From positions 1,116,001 to 1,180,000 of the forward strand of contig NZ_CP125946.1 of assembly GCF_030064065.1 (NCBI RefSeq): a stretch of 64,000 nt of DNA. The letters are read 5' to 3'. This document shows positions 22,745-31,504 of this stretch, in pieces. The position numbers and the translations under genes were made by a program. The notes under the pieces are model-generated. The model was not told where the DNA came from and did no database searches. It saw only the letters and a list, made by a program, of their open reading frames with translations. Position 1 is the first letter of the stretch. Each line of letters begins with the position of its first letter. Source of the DNA: Rothia sp. SD9660Na (GTDB lineage: Bacteria; Actinomycetota; Actinomycetes; Actinomycetales; Micrococcaceae).

Positions 22745-22758
22745 AAGAAGAATCTTAT
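22743..22758. promoter_or_regulatory. Likely ArsR operator
   Basis: ATAAGA-agaa-TCTTAT is a 6-4-6 inverted repeat that overlaps the start codon of the ArsR gene and lies in the space divergent to the methyltransferase gene. Position and AT-rich symmetry fit ArsR/SmtB operators. Confidence 0.55.
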
Positions 22759-22804
22759 ATAAGTTTTTATTTATGAGTCAAGTGCTTGGGGTATTCTGTA
22801 CCTT

Positions 22805-23740
22805 GTGTCAAAACGTTCTTTGTGGTCAGCAGATAGCACCAGCATGGTGATTCACGGCGATAACCTCGCCGTGCTCAAGAACCTGCCCGCAGAGAGTTTT
22901 CAACTCATCTATATCGACCCGCCCTTTAACACCGGCAAGGTGCAGAAGCGACAAAGCATCAAGACCGTGCGGACCGAGGGCGGCAGCCGGGTCGGCTATA
23001 AGGGGCATACCTACGAGACTATTAAGGGCGATATCTACGGGTATTCTGACTCTTTTGAGAACTACTGGGAGTTCTTAGAGCCTCGTCTCATGCAGGCATG
23101 GCGTCTGCTCAAGCCCACCGGCACCCTCTACCTGCACTTGGACTACCGTGAGGTCCACTACGCCAAGGTGGTGCTCGATGCCCTCTTTGGCCGGGAGTCC
23201 TTCTTGAACGAGATCATCTGGGCCTACGATTACGGCGCTAAGTCTAAGAAGAAGTGGCCGGCTAAGCACGATAACATCCTGGTCTATGTGAAAGACCCCG
23301 AGAACTACTACTTCAATTCTGAGGCGGTTGACCGCGAGCCCTATATGGCCCCTGGCCTGGTGACCGAGGAGAAGGCTAAGGTGGGTAAGCTGCCCACGGA
23401 CGTCTGGTGGCACACCATTGTCTCGCCCAGCGGCAAGGAGAAAACCGGCTACGCCACCCAGAAACCCCTGGGTATTTTGCGCCGTATTGTGCAGGCGTCG
23501 AGTGCACCCGGCGACTGGGTGCTGGACTTCTTCGGCGGCTCCGGCACGACCGGCCACGCCTGCGCCCAGCTTGACCGCAACTTCCTCATGATTGACCAGA
23601 ACCCCGAGGCTATCAAGGTTATGCGCAGGCGCCTGCGGGCCCTGGAGGGGCTGGAGGTGACCTTCAAGAAGTCCCGGGCTAAGGCTTCCTTGGCCGGGGC
23701 CCAGGCCGCATCAAAGACGACAGCTGGCAGGAAAAAGTAG
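22805..23740 (+). CDS. Orphan DNA adenine/cytosine-N4 methyltransferase
   Basis: A 311-residue type II-like methyltransferase. Motif IV is DPPFNTG (about residues 39-45) and precedes motif I, DFFGGSGTTG (about 239-248), the beta-class order. HGDNLAVLKNLPAES (about 17-31) starts the domain. The C-terminus is a basic tail (KKSRAKASLAGA, GRKK). Start GTG 22805 is taken because homologous proteins have residues before HGDN; ATG 22844 is the alternative. No restriction endonuclease gene lies nearby, so it is probably a solitary methylase in regulation or protection. Confidence 0.85.
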   Translation: MSKRSLWSADSTSMVIHGDNLAVLKNLPAESFQLIYIDPPFNTGKVQKRQSIKTVRTEGGSRVGYKGHTYETIKGDIYGYSDSFENYWEFLEPRLMQAWRLLKPTGTLYLHLDYREVHYAKVVLDALFGRESFLNEIIWAYDYGAKSKKKWPAKHDNILVYVKDPENYYFNSEAVDREPYMAPGLVTEEKAKVGKLPTDVWWHTIVSPSGKEKTGYATQKPLGILRRIVQASSAPGDWVLDFFGGSGTTGHACAQLDRNFLMIDQNPEAIKVMRRRLRALEGLEVTFKKSRAKASLAGAQAASKTTAGRKK

Positions 23741-23753
23741 AAGCAGGTAGCTC

Positions 23754-24202
23754 ATGACAGCCCCTTACCCACCCATCAAGCCCAACCCTATCTGGTTTAT
23801 TTTTGCCCTGCGGCTGGTGGTGGCTGAGCTGGTGTATCTGGCCCTTCTTTACCCTTCTTTGCCCCAGCAGCTTCCGATGCGCTTTGACCTTTTGGGCCAG
23901 GCCACCGGCTGGGCTGAAAAGAGGGCCTGGGCCTGGATGCCCGGGTCTACTCTGCTCGCCGTCTTTACGCCCAGACGCAGGCTGTGGTTCCCTTCTTCGC
24001 CGGGCTGGCCCTTGCCCTGGTGTTAGCCGTGAAAGTCATTAACCTGACCGTGGTCGGGGTGCTGGGGGAGGCGTCCGTCCTTTTCGCTCCCGTGCTGGTG
24101 GTGGACTACTGCCTCTTCCTGACCGCCCGCTCCTACCTGGCCGGGAAAAAGTTTGATACTCGCGCCCTGGCAAGGGACACGAACAGGCACACCGGACGGT
24201 AA
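23754..24202 (+). pseudogene. Frameshifted DUF1648-like membrane protein
   Basis: The first frame (ATG 23754) reads a membrane helix and LPQQLPMRFDLLGQATGWAE, the conserved piece of DUF1648 proteins (LPxxxPxHFxxxGxxxGW). Near 23960 the frame is lost into a Pro/Arg-rich tail that ends at 24026, while another frame takes over with sensible membrane segments (YAQTQAVVPFFAGLALALVL and FAPVLVVDYCLFLTARSYLA) to a stop at 24202. One base appears to be missing, so the gene is broken, unless a sequencing error or frameshifting repairs it. Confidence 0.7.
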
Positions 24203-24289
24203 AATTAGGTTTGTTCTGCACCCTCGTACCGTGCAGATGTAACGATAGCTCACCCGTTGTAGGGGTGGGCACAAACCTAGGAGACACAT
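24203..24289 (+). promoter_or_regulatory. Foldable leader of thrS
   Basis: TAGGTTTGT (24206-24214) is complementary to ACAAACCTA (24271-24279), closing a domain that holds two hairpins: CTGCAC/GTGCAG (24216-24221 with 24231-24236) and CACCC/GGGTG (24251-24255 with 24263-24267). The right outer arm runs into the AGGAG ribosome site, so folding could mask translation start. Confidence 0.45.
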
Positions 24290-26293
24290 TTGTCCGCTCT
24301 TTCCATTACCGTCGCAGGTGCCGCCCAGCAGATTGAAGCCGGTGCCACCGCAGCCGACCTGTTCGCTGAGGACCGTGAAATCGTCGTTGCCCGTATCAAC
24401 GGCAAACTGGTTGACCTCTCTACCGAACTGACCGATGGCGATACCGTTGAGCCCGTTTCTATCCATGAGGAAGACGGCCTGAACGTGCTGCGCCACTCAG
24501 CTGCCCACGTGATGGCCCAGGCTGTGCAGGAATACCGCAAGGACGCCAAGCTCGGCATCGGCCCCTACATCACCGATGGTTTCTACTTCGACTTCGACGT
24601 CGAGGAGCCCTTCACCCCCGAGGATCTCAAGAAGATTGAGAAGAACATGGTGAAGATTATCAAGAGCGGGCAGACCTTCCGCCGCCGCGTGGTCACCCAG
24701 GCTGAGGCTGAGGCCGAGATGGCGAGCGAGCCCTACAAGCTGGAACTACTTGCGCTCTCCCAGGGCCCCGGTTCCGGTGCGGACGCTGCCGACGGCGCTT
24801 CTGTTGAGGTGGGCGAAGGTGAAATCACCATCTACGACAACGTGAACAAGAAGGGTGAGACCGTTTGGAAGGACCTCTGCCGCGGCCCTCACCTGCCCGA
24901 CACCAAGCTGATTGCTAACGGCTACGCGCTGATGCGTTCCGGTGGTGCCTACTGGCGCGGTTCTGAGAAGAACCCCATGCTGCAGCGTATCTACGGCACC
25001 GCCTGGCCTTCCAAGGAAGAGCTGGTTGCTTACAAGGACCGCATTGCTGAGGCTGAGCGCCGCGACCACCGCCGTCTGGGTGAAGAGCTTGACCTCTTCT
25101 CCTTCCCCAAGACTGTTGGCCCTGGTCTGCCCGTGATTCACCCCAAGGGCGGCGTCATTCTGCGTGCTATGGAAGACTACGTGCGTGCTCGCCACATTGA
25201 AGAGGGCTTCGAGTACGTTAAGACCCCCCATATCTCGAAGGAAGATCTCTTTTACACCTCCGGCCACCTGCCCTACTACGCGGACGGCATGTTCCCGGCT
25301 ATGGAGGACGAGGGCCAGGCCTACCGTCTTAAGGCCATGAACTGCCCCATGCACAACGAGATTTTCCGTTCTCGTGGCCGCTCCTACCGTGAGCTGCCCC
25401 TGCGTCTGTTCGAGTTCGGTTCGGTTTACCGCGATGAGAAGTCCGGTGTGCTGTCAGGTCTGACCCGCGTGCGCATGATTACCCAGGACGACTCCCACTC
25501 CTACGTGACCAAGGAGCAGGCACCTGCTGAGGTTGCCCACCTGCTCAAGTTCATGCTGTCCCTGCTCGAGGACTTCGGCATGACCGACTTCTACCTGGAA
25601 CTTTCAACCCGCGACACCGAGGGCGATAAGAAGGATAAGTTCATCGGTACGGACGAGCAGTGGGAAGAAGCAACCGCTGTGCTGGAAAAGGTTGCCGCTG
25701 AGACCGGTCTGGAACTGGTGGCTGACCCGGGTGGCGCTGCCTTCTACGGCCCCAAGATTTCTGTTCAGGCTAAGGACGCAATTGGCCGCACCTGGCAGAT
25801 GTCGACCGTGCAGTACGACTTCAACCAGCCTGCCCGCTTCGGTCTGGAGTATCAGGCATCTGACGGTACCCGCCAGGAGCCGGTCATGATTCACTCGGCT
25901 AAGTTTGGTTCATTTGAGCGTTTTATGGGCGTGCTGATTGAGCACTATGCCGGTGCTTTCCCTGCCTGGCTGGCTCCTGTTCAGGTGATTGGTGTGCCCG
26001 TTGCTGAGGCTTTCAATGATTACATGGGTGAGGTTGCTGCCAAGCTCAAGGCCCGCGGCGTGCGCGTTGAGGTGGATTACGGTACCGACCGCTTCCCCAA
26101 GAAGATTCGTACCGCGTCTAAGGAGAAGGTGCCCTTCATCCTGATTGCCGGTGGCGAGGACGCCGAGAACGGCGCGGTCTCATTCCGCTTCCGTGACGGC
26201 TCCCAGGAAAACGGCGTGCCCGTGGATGAGGCCGTGGAGAGGATTGTGAAGCATATTGAAGAGCGAGTGAATGAAGATCCGAAGTTTAGTTAA
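24290..26293 (+). CDS. thrS: Threonyl-tRNA synthetase
   Basis: A 667-residue class II synthetase that charges tRNA-Thr. Start is TTG 24290 with AGGAG six bases upstream. Domains in order: TGS (about residues 1-62, [20 protein letters not shown]), editing domain with [12 protein letters not shown] (about 68-79), catalytic core with [11 protein letters not shown] (about 347-357, zinc Cys), [15 protein letters not shown] (motif 2, about 371-385), and the anticodon-binding domain from about 555. Full length. In related genomes the HIT gene follows thrS directly; here 6 kb of inserted genes separate them. Confidence 0.97.
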   Translation: MSALSITVAGAAQQIEAGATAADLFAEDREIVVARINGKLVDLSTELTDGDTVEPVSIHEEDGLNVLRHSAAHVMAQAVQEYRKDAKLGIGPYITDGFYFDFDVEEPFTPEDLKKIEKNMVKIIKSGQTFRRRVVTQAEAEAEMASEPYKLELLALSQGPGSGADAADGASVEVGEGEITIYDNVNKKGETVWKDLCRGPHLPDTKLIANGYALMRSGGAYWRGSEKNPMLQRIYGTAWPSKEELVAYKDRIAEAERRDHRRLGEELDLFSFPKTVGPGLPVIHPKGGVILRAMEDYVRARHIEEGFEYVKTPHISKEDLFYTSGHLPYYADGMFPAMEDEGQAYRLKAMNCPMHNEIFRSRGRSYRELPLRLFEFGSVYRDEKSGVLSGLTRVRMITQDDSHSYVTKEQAPAEVAHLLKFMLSLLEDFGMTDFYLELSTRDTEGDKKDKFIGTDEQWEEATAVLEKVAAETGLELVADPGGAAFYGPKISVQAKDAIGRTWQMSTVQYDFNQPARFGLEYQASDGTRQEPVMIHSAKFGSFERFMGVLIEHYAGAFPAWLAPVQVIGVPVAEAFNDYMGEVAAKLKARGVRVEVDYGTDRFPKKIRTASKEKVPFILIAGGEDAENGAVSFRFRDGSQENGVPVDEAVERIVKHIEERVNEDPKFS

Positions 26294-26308
26294 GGAAATC
26301 TTTAGCGC

Positions 26309-27766
26309 ATGTATATAAAAAGTCTAGAGTTCAACAACTACAAAGTATATAAAAAACAGAAGTTTGATTTCCTGGACCAGGAAAGCGAAAAAAATAACTT
26401 AATAAATATATTTATTGGTGACAACGGTTCCGGAAAAAGCGCAGTGCTTGATGGCATTGCAAAATCCTTGAGTTGGTTGCCCGCAAGATTAATTTCTGTA
26501 AATAAAAATACTTCGAATCTTATTACTTCAGATGAAATTTCAAACGGGGAGAGCTCTGCTTCTATTAAAATTAAAGTAGTAGATTTAAAGATTGAGTATA
26601 AATTCAAGAAAGAATTTGAAGATGAAATTGATGAAGAGGATAACGGTCAGACTGTAATTGGGTTTGAAAACATAAAATTAGAAAGTGGCATACATAAAAT
26701 AAATGAATATAAAATTAAAAATCTCGAGTGGGAGACTGCCCGGACTCGTGCCGGGCGTGTAAGAGAGTTTAGTTCAAATTACAAGCAGCTAAACAGCTAT
26801 TCAAGTGATTTAAGATCTATTATTGGTGAGGCCACGAGTTTCTCATTGCCGACATTGATTTATTATGGAGCAGAAAGGAATGTTGTAAAGTCAAATCAGG
26901 TTAATCGTATTCAAAACAATAATCCGATAATTGAATACAGAGATTCACTTAATGGAACTAGTAATTTTAGGCAGTTCTTCGGTTGGTTTGAAGAGCTAGA
27001 AAACATCGAAAACCAAAGATTCCGTAAGGTCGTAACCCAGCATATCGAAGACCATGCTCAATTGAGCGATGGGGTTATTTTTGATTTTTCAGAAGACATA
27101 AGGCTTAAAGTTGTTAGGTCAGCTGTATCGAGCTTTTTAAATAATATCACAGAGATAAGAATTGATCGCGAATCAAGTGAGAGATTTAAGGTAAAAAAGG
27201 ATAACCAAGAGTTTACTTTTGGACAACTATCTCAAGGAGAAAAGAATCTCTTATCATTAGTGGGTGATATTGCTCGTACTTTATGTATTATGAATCCAGA
27301 GAGTGATGATCCTCTAAGCTGTCCGGGAATTGTATTGATTGATGAAATTGACCTACATCTGCATCCAAAATGGCAAGCGGATATAATTGGTAAGCTTCAA
27401 AGCACATTTAAAAATTGTCAATTTTTTCTTACTACACACTCTCCACTCGTGCTTTCAAGTGCTAATAAAGCGAATGTTTTTAGGGTGGATTCAGGTAAAT
27501 GTGAAAAATTAGAATTCAATTTATTTGGGGAGAGTGTTTCACATTTACTTAAAACAACTATGGGGACGCCTGAGAGAGATAGATCAGTTGATTTATTAAT
27601 AAATGATATTTATGCTAGTCTCGATGAAAATGATTTTTCTGCCGCAAGAAATTTTTTGGAGAACTTGGAACAGAGAATAAATAGAGAATCATCAATTATA
27701 TCCCAGCTTGCTTCAAGGATTTCGATGGAAGAATTTTTTTCTAAAAATGCCCAAAAAAATAACTAA
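26309..27766 (+). CDS. Septu-like PtuA ATPase
   Basis: A 485-residue SMC-like ATPase. Walker A FIGDNGSGKSAVLDGIAKSL (about residues 35-54), LPTLIYYGAERNV (about 183-195), signature FGQLSQGEKNLLSLVGDIAR (about 301-320), Walker B IVLIDEIDLHLHPKWQ (about 341-356) and the H-loop FFLTTHSPLVLSS (about 375-387). It overlaps an HNH nuclease gene, the PtuA-PtuB arrangement of the Septu phage-defence system. Base use is far more AT-rich than the surroundings, which shows recent transfer. The start lies 16 bases after thrS, so thrS transcription may read into it. Confidence 0.85.
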   Translation: MYIKSLEFNNYKVYKKQKFDFLDQESEKNNLINIFIGDNGSGKSAVLDGIAKSLSWLPARLISVNKNTSNLITSDEISNGESSASIKIKVVDLKIEYKFKKEFEDEIDEEDNGQTVIGFENIKLESGIHKINEYKIKNLEWETARTRAGRVREFSSNYKQLNSYSSDLRSIIGEATSFSLPTLIYYGAERNVVKSNQVNRIQNNNPIIEYRDSLNGTSNFRQFFGWFEELENIENQRFRKVVTQHIEDHAQLSDGVIFDFSEDIRLKVVRSAVSSFLNNITEIRIDRESSERFKVKKDNQEFTFGQLSQGEKNLLSLVGDIARTLCIMNPESDDPLSCPGIVLIDEIDLHLHPKWQADIIGKLQSTFKNCQFFLTTHSPLVLSSANKANVFRVDSGKCEKLEFNLFGESVSHLLKTTMGTPERDRSVDLLINDIYASLDENDFSAARNFLENLEQRINRESSIISQLASRISMEEFFSKNAQKNN

Positions 27767-28361
27767 AGAAACTCGCAAAGATATTGATAATGATTTAAGG
27801 TCCTATTCACGTTACGACGAAGTACCTGGGGATCTTAAGGAAAAAATAAAGAAGTACTGCTTGGAGGAGCAAGAGGGACTTTGTGTGTACTGCTATCGAA
27901 AGATCAGTATTTCTGGGTCTAGCATTGAACATGTAGTCCCAAGAAGTAAGGATTCGAGTCTTCAAACCTCCTACCTCAATATGACTGCAAGTTGTAAAGA
28001 TAGGCAAACTTGTAATGCGAGGCGCGGGAATCGTGATTTGCCTTCTAATCCGTTTGAAGATGATTGGGCTTGCGTAGAATTAAAGTATTCAGGTGAATTT
28101 ATTTTTCAAAATAGTTCAGTTGAAGAATCGTTTAATATTTTAAATGTAGGCAATTTGAATAAATCTCTTGTTGCAGATAGAAGTGATTTTATTAACAATC
28201 AATTAAATGTCCTTTCTGGGTATTTAGAATACATGAAAAATCAACCACAATCTATTTCAGATGTGACAAAATTTCTATACAGGGATACCGTAAGCGGCAC
28301 ATATTTAAACTACGGACCGTTTGTTGAAGAATTAATTTTAAAGAAAATTAATGGGATTTGA
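27750..28361 (+). CDS. Septu-like PtuB HNH nuclease
   Basis: A 203-residue protein starting MPKKITKETRKDIDNDLRSY inside the end of the ATPase gene (17-base overlap). HNH motif: GLCVYCYRKI (about residues 45-54), SIEHVVPRSK (about 60-69) with the catalytic His, then CKDRQTCNARRGNRDLPSNP (about 85-104). This matches the TIGR02646-type nucleases that accompany PtuA ATPases. The complex is thought to degrade DNA on phage infection. AT-rich like its partner. An upstream start at 27708 is open but lies deep in the ATPase gene. Confidence 0.82.
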   Translation, partial: PKKITKETRKDIDNDLRSYSRYDEVPGDLKEKIKKYCLEEQEGLCVYCYRKISISGSSIEHVVPRSKDSSLQTSYLNMTASCKDRQTCNARRGNRDLPSNPFEDDWACVELKYSGEFIFQNSSVEESFNILNVGNLNKSLVADRSDFINNQLNVLSGYLEYMKNQPQSISDVTKFLYRDTVSGTYLNYGPFVEELILKKINGI

Positions 28362-28973
28362 TGGAGGATGTTTACTATTTCCACTTAATTGCCAGAGGTA
28401 ACCAGCTCTTGCATGGTTGAAAAACCGACTATGTAAATTGCAGGTCGGAACCCCTGGGTGTATAGGGTGCTTCATTTAGGAATAACTGGACAGTTTCGTG
28501 GCCAATGTAGGTTAACTAATCTTTTCGTATTTCTTGGTAATCTGACACTTCTCATGCTGTGTTCAAAACACTATGGCAAGGCGATTTCCTCGTTAATATT
28601 CAAAACAAAATTGGCCGCCTAAAGCCGTGTCAGGTCAAGCAAGTGTTCCAAGCTATCTATAGATTCAAAGGATAGGCCAATGATTGAGCATGACACCTTG
28701 GTGAGTCGCATGGTTGCCACAGGGCCAAGAATACGTTGCAATCGTCCTTGAGATACCTTCCCTCTCATGGTTGGAGCTTGGTGAGTTAAAAGCCCCTGCT
28801 GGAATTGAAAACCTGGTTGCTCAGGTAGCCCAAGACATGCAGACCAGCAATGAAGAGATTTCTCAGGCCTTCGTAGATAGAACTTGATTTGGCAGGCAGT
28901 CCTGCTCACTTTGAAATAAATAAGTCTACTTGGTAAAATTGTGGGTGCAAGTAGCTCTCAATGAGGAGGAACC
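28362..28973. other. Gene-poor stretch with decayed sequence
   Basis: 612 bases after the Septu pair. Apart from the remnant at 28705-28887, I see no complete gene, no tRNA and no strong terminator. A weak inverted repeat CCGAC/GTCGG lies near 28430-28460. The stretch is probably an insertion scar. Confidence 0.5.
28705..28887 (+). pseudogene. Remnant of a protein-coding gene
   Basis: An open frame of 60 codons without a start codon, between two stops. The peptide has normal protein composition: WLPQGQEYVAIVLEIPSLSW, then LGELKAPAGIENLVAQVAQD and NEEISQAFVDRT at the end. It looks like the C-terminal piece of a larger protein. Family unknown. Confidence 0.4.
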
Positions 28974-29468
28974 ATGAAGGACATTTACGCCCAGAAAAGT
29001 CCAGCCAAGGTTAGCCTGAATGTGGTGCCCTGCCTAGTCTTTGCGCTTCTTTCTGCTTCATCTGCTATGGAGCGCTCGGGGTTCTTTGGGGTGCTGCTTT
29101 GGGTAGGCACTCTCTTCTTTGCCAGCGCTGCGATCGGACTAGCAATCTACCTAGCCACCGGTCGTAAGGCCCTCGCCATCACAGCAGAAGGAATCCTGAA
29201 CAGAACGACTATCTCAGCAAGGTCATCAGCTCTCATCCCCTGGGAAGCTGTTGGTGGAGTCTCCAACGAGCTAGGCGGAATCAAGATTCACCCCAGCTCT
29301 CATGCAGACGCAGAACATTACATAACCCCGCGGAACCAGTCCATTATGACCCAGCACCTCACGCTACCTTCAGGGATGAAAAAGCGCGATCTCATTCAAG
29401 CTATCGAGGACTATCGGGATTCCGCGCATGGTGAAACCAAAGTTGCTGCCATAGATACCAGCCGATAG
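28974..29468 (+). CDS. Two-helix membrane protein with PH-like domain
   Basis: A 164-residue protein. Helices at about residues 15-34 (LNVVPCLVFALLSASS) and 38-62 (GFFGVLLWVGTLFFASAAIG), then a beta-rich domain starting ALAITAEGILNRTTISARSS (about 68-87) and PWEAVGGVSNE, in the manner of small bacterial PH-like membrane proteins. AGGAGGA stands before the ATG. The next gene (29513-30028) is a broken paralogue. Function unknown. Confidence 0.65.
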   Translation: MKDIYAQKSPAKVSLNVVPCLVFALLSASSAMERSGFFGVLLWVGTLFFASAAIGLAIYLATGRKALAITAEGILNRTTISARSSALIPWEAVGGVSNELGGIKIHPSSHADAEHYITPRNQSIMTQHLTLPSGMKKRDLIQAIEDYRDSAHGETKVAAIDTSR

Positions 29469-29512
29469 GTCTCAATAGAACCTCTAAACCGACCATATCC
29501 AAAAACGTCGAT

Positions 29513-30028
29513 ATGCTGAGCACGGAAGAAACCCTCCGCATCCCCAAGAAGCTCGGCATGAGCCTCCTGATTGGCGTGGGCTGGATAGCGGTGGGCGTGT
29601 AGTTCCTCCACAACCCGCCGGACTGGAGATACCACCGCACCCTGGCAACCGGAGTGGGGTGTATAGTCGCTGGAATCTTAACCTTTATCAACTACTACCG
29701 GCGCAGATACGCCCTCATTCTCACACCCGAAGGGTTTTATAACCACTCAACAGTCCTCGACCACGGCAACCACCTGATTCTGTGGAGCGTCATCGGAGAC
29801 ATCACCGCCAATCAGCAGGGCAAAGAAATCAGGGCAGTTATTGCCGATACCCACGCCTATAACTGGACCCTCACCGGAATCCGCGCATTCACCAGGGTTA
29901 CCCATGAAGGCGCAGCAAACTCAACCATCGTTATCTCAACCATGGCCATGAAACTACCAGAAGGTACGAACATAGAAGACCTGGCAGCAGTGATGAGAGA
30001 CTACCGCGACAAAGCCCTGACCAACTAA
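29513..30028 (+). pseudogene. Paralogue of the preceding gene, interrupted by TAG
   Basis: From ATG 29513 the frame reads MLSTEETLRIPKKLGMSLLI, meets TAG at 29600-29602 in the first membrane helix, and continues without further stops to 30028. The rest matches the layout of the preceding gene: a second helix (VGCIVAGILTFINYYRRRYA) then ALILTPEGFYNHSTVLDHGN and LWSVIGDITANQQ. A GTG or ATG restart downstream would miss the first helix. A nonsense mutation is the simplest reading. Confidence 0.7.
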
Positions 30029-30038
30029 ACTGGTACTT

Positions 30039-30356
30039 GTGAAAGCCACACCCGAAACCCTCAAACTGCGGAGCCTTGTTGAAGAGCACCGAGCTGAAAT
30101 AGATCAAGTATTTGAACAGTACGGTGCAAGTAACCCGCGACTTTTTGGGTCTGTGGCACGTGGGGATGCAGACGAAACGAGCGATATCGATATTATGGTG
30201 GACCTGCATGAACCAGACCGTAGAAGACTCATGCGATTAGCGGGAATGTCGCAGACGCTCCGTGAAATTCTCAACGTTTCTGTTGATGTAGTAACACCCA
30301 GTATTCTCAAGAACAAGGTATCTGACTTCGCTCTCAAAGAGGCGGTTGCGCTATGA
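30039..30356 (+). CDS. MNT-type nucleotidyltransferase antitoxin
   Basis: A 105-residue protein from GTG 30039. The minimal nucleotidyltransferase motif is present: RLFGSVARGDADETSDIDIM (about residues 34-53, GSxARG-x-DxD) and VDVVTP (about 82-87). In MntA-HepT systems this protein inactivates a HEPN ribonuclease toxin by adding AMP units to it. The partner should follow at once; instead a 20-codon frame starting in an ATGA overlap is all that is left. It is therefore a solitary antitoxin. Confidence 0.8.
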   Translation: MKATPETLKLRSLVEEHRAEIDQVFEQYGASNPRLFGSVARGDADETSDIDIMVDLHEPDRRRLMRLAGMSQTLREILNVSVDVVTPSILKNKVSDFALKEAVAL

Positions 30357-30415
30357 GCCGTCCGATAGAACTTAGACAACCTTTTAACGTGAAGGCAGTC
30401 GAAGAACAAAATTAG
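30353..30415 (+). pseudogene. Probable remnant of a HEPN toxin gene
   Basis: ATG 30353 overlaps the MNT stop (ATGA) as in intact MNT-HEPN pairs, and the frame reads MSRPIELRQPFNVKAVEEQN before TAG. HEPN proteins are 110-140 residues, so this is at most the first codons joined to other sequence after a deletion. Confidence 0.4.
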
Positions 30416-30425
30416 ATTCGATTTT

Positions 30426-30929
30426 CTACGCCACATTTACCGGCCGAGTGAAAACCTCCACCGTTGAAACCACATCACCTTGGGTAAAGTCCTTAACTTC
30501 GCCACTGGGTATGTAGCCTAGGGCTCGCCAGAAAGGTTCGGCGACCTCGGCGTTAGTTGCCACAATCCCCAAACGTAAGGTGCTGATATGTGGGTGCTGC
30601 CGAACCGCACCCAAATAGGCGTCGTGTAGGGCCCGGCCCACCCCGCGTCCTTGCGCCTGCCCATCAACTAGGGCAAGGGCTACATGGGCAAACTCCTCAC
30701 TGGGGAAACCCAACACAGCAATCAAAACCCCAACCAGGCGTCCGCCCTCAAAGGCCCCCAACAGCACAGGGGAGTGGGATAAACCGGGTGGGAAGACCGT
30801 CAGGTTTTCCAGCGCAGAGCCAGGTTGAGCGGGGCGGCCAGAAATCCGTAGGAAGTAATCAGGGTTCTGGTCATAGAGTGCCTGGACCACATCAGCCTGG
30901 GTGGGCGCGAGCGCCCCAACCTGAATCAT
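30426..30929 (-). CDS. GNAT-family acetyltransferase
   Basis: A 167-residue protein. The CoA-binding loop is clear: ALVDGQAQGRGVGRALHDAY (about residues 86-105, with Q-x-x-G-x-G), and the end motif TNAEVAEPFWRALGYIPSGE (about 125-144). Strand pairs GRLVGVLIAVLGFP at about 62-75. Substrate unknown. The start overlaps the end of the FBP-domain gene (ATGA), so both are in one leftward operon. Confidence 0.85.
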   Translation of the reverse strand: MIQVGALAPTQADVVQALYDQNPDYFLRISGRPAQPGSALENLTVFPPGLSHSPVLLGAFEGGRLVGVLIAVLGFPSEEFAHVALALVDGQAQGRGVGRALHDAYLGAVRQHPHISTLRLGIVATNAEVAEPFWRALGYIPSGEVKDFTQGDVVSTVEVFTRPVNVA

Positions 30930-31420
30930 GCGGCTCCCGCCACCAGTCGCTCAATAAACTTGACCGCATTATCGCGGGTGCGAGCTATGCGCTCTTCGAG
31001 GGACAGTGTCTCGTCCATCTGGCGAATACCCGCCGGCTTTTTCTTGCCGCGCACATAGTCGGTGCAGGCCAGGTTGGAGCACAGGTAGGTGCCGATGGTG
31101 TTGCCGCGTCGCCCCGACTCGCCCGGCCGGGCCGCCGTATACAGCGAGATCCCCGACCCCGGGTGCAGGGTCAGGCAGAACTGGCACATCTGAGCGGCCT
31201 TACTCTGGGCCTTAGACTTCTGCAACAACACGCCATGCACCTGCCCCTCATGTTCCACGACCAGGCAACCCTTGAGCGGGCTTTTCGGGTCGAGCCAGGA
31301 TAGGAAAATTAGGTCGTCCCAGTTCTGTTCCTTGAGGCTGGGTAGGTTGAGGCGTTTAGTCTCGCCCTTAGAGCAGTTAATAAAAGATGAGCGGACGGCA
31401 GCTTCGGTCAGTTCTTGCAT
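30926..31420 (-). CDS. FBP-domain (EF-G-binding-like) zinc protein
   Basis: A 164-residue protein from ATG 31420, MQELTEAAVRSSFINCSKGE. The treble-clef zinc site is CQFC (about residues 79-82) with CSNLAC (about 114-119), the pattern of the C-terminal domain of fusidic-acid-resistance EF-G-binding proteins found alone in actinobacteria. Known members of the FusB family bind EF-G and help it leave the ribosome; whether the solitary actinobacterial form does so is not certain. A longer frame to 31642 exists but covers the promoter of the neighbouring gene. Confidence 0.8.
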   Translation of the reverse strand: MQELTEAAVRSSFINCSKGETKRLNLPSLKEQNWDDLIFLSWLDPKSPLKGCLVVEHEGQVHGVLLQKSKAQSKAAQMCQFCLTLHPGSGISLYTAARPGESGRRGNTIGTYLCSNLACTDYVRGKKKPAGIRQMDETLSLEERIARTRDNAVKFIERLVAGAA

Positions 31421-31504
31421 GCCTGCAAGTTTACCCCCTGATGCGGGAATACTCAGGCCCACAATCCGGTTGAAGCGGGTGCACAACACCATTTGAAAGG
31501 CCGA

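Noticed and set aside
28619-28909. Leftward 96-codon frame after the Septu pair.
   Set aside because: It is antisense to a more protein-like rightward remnant and has no ribosome site.
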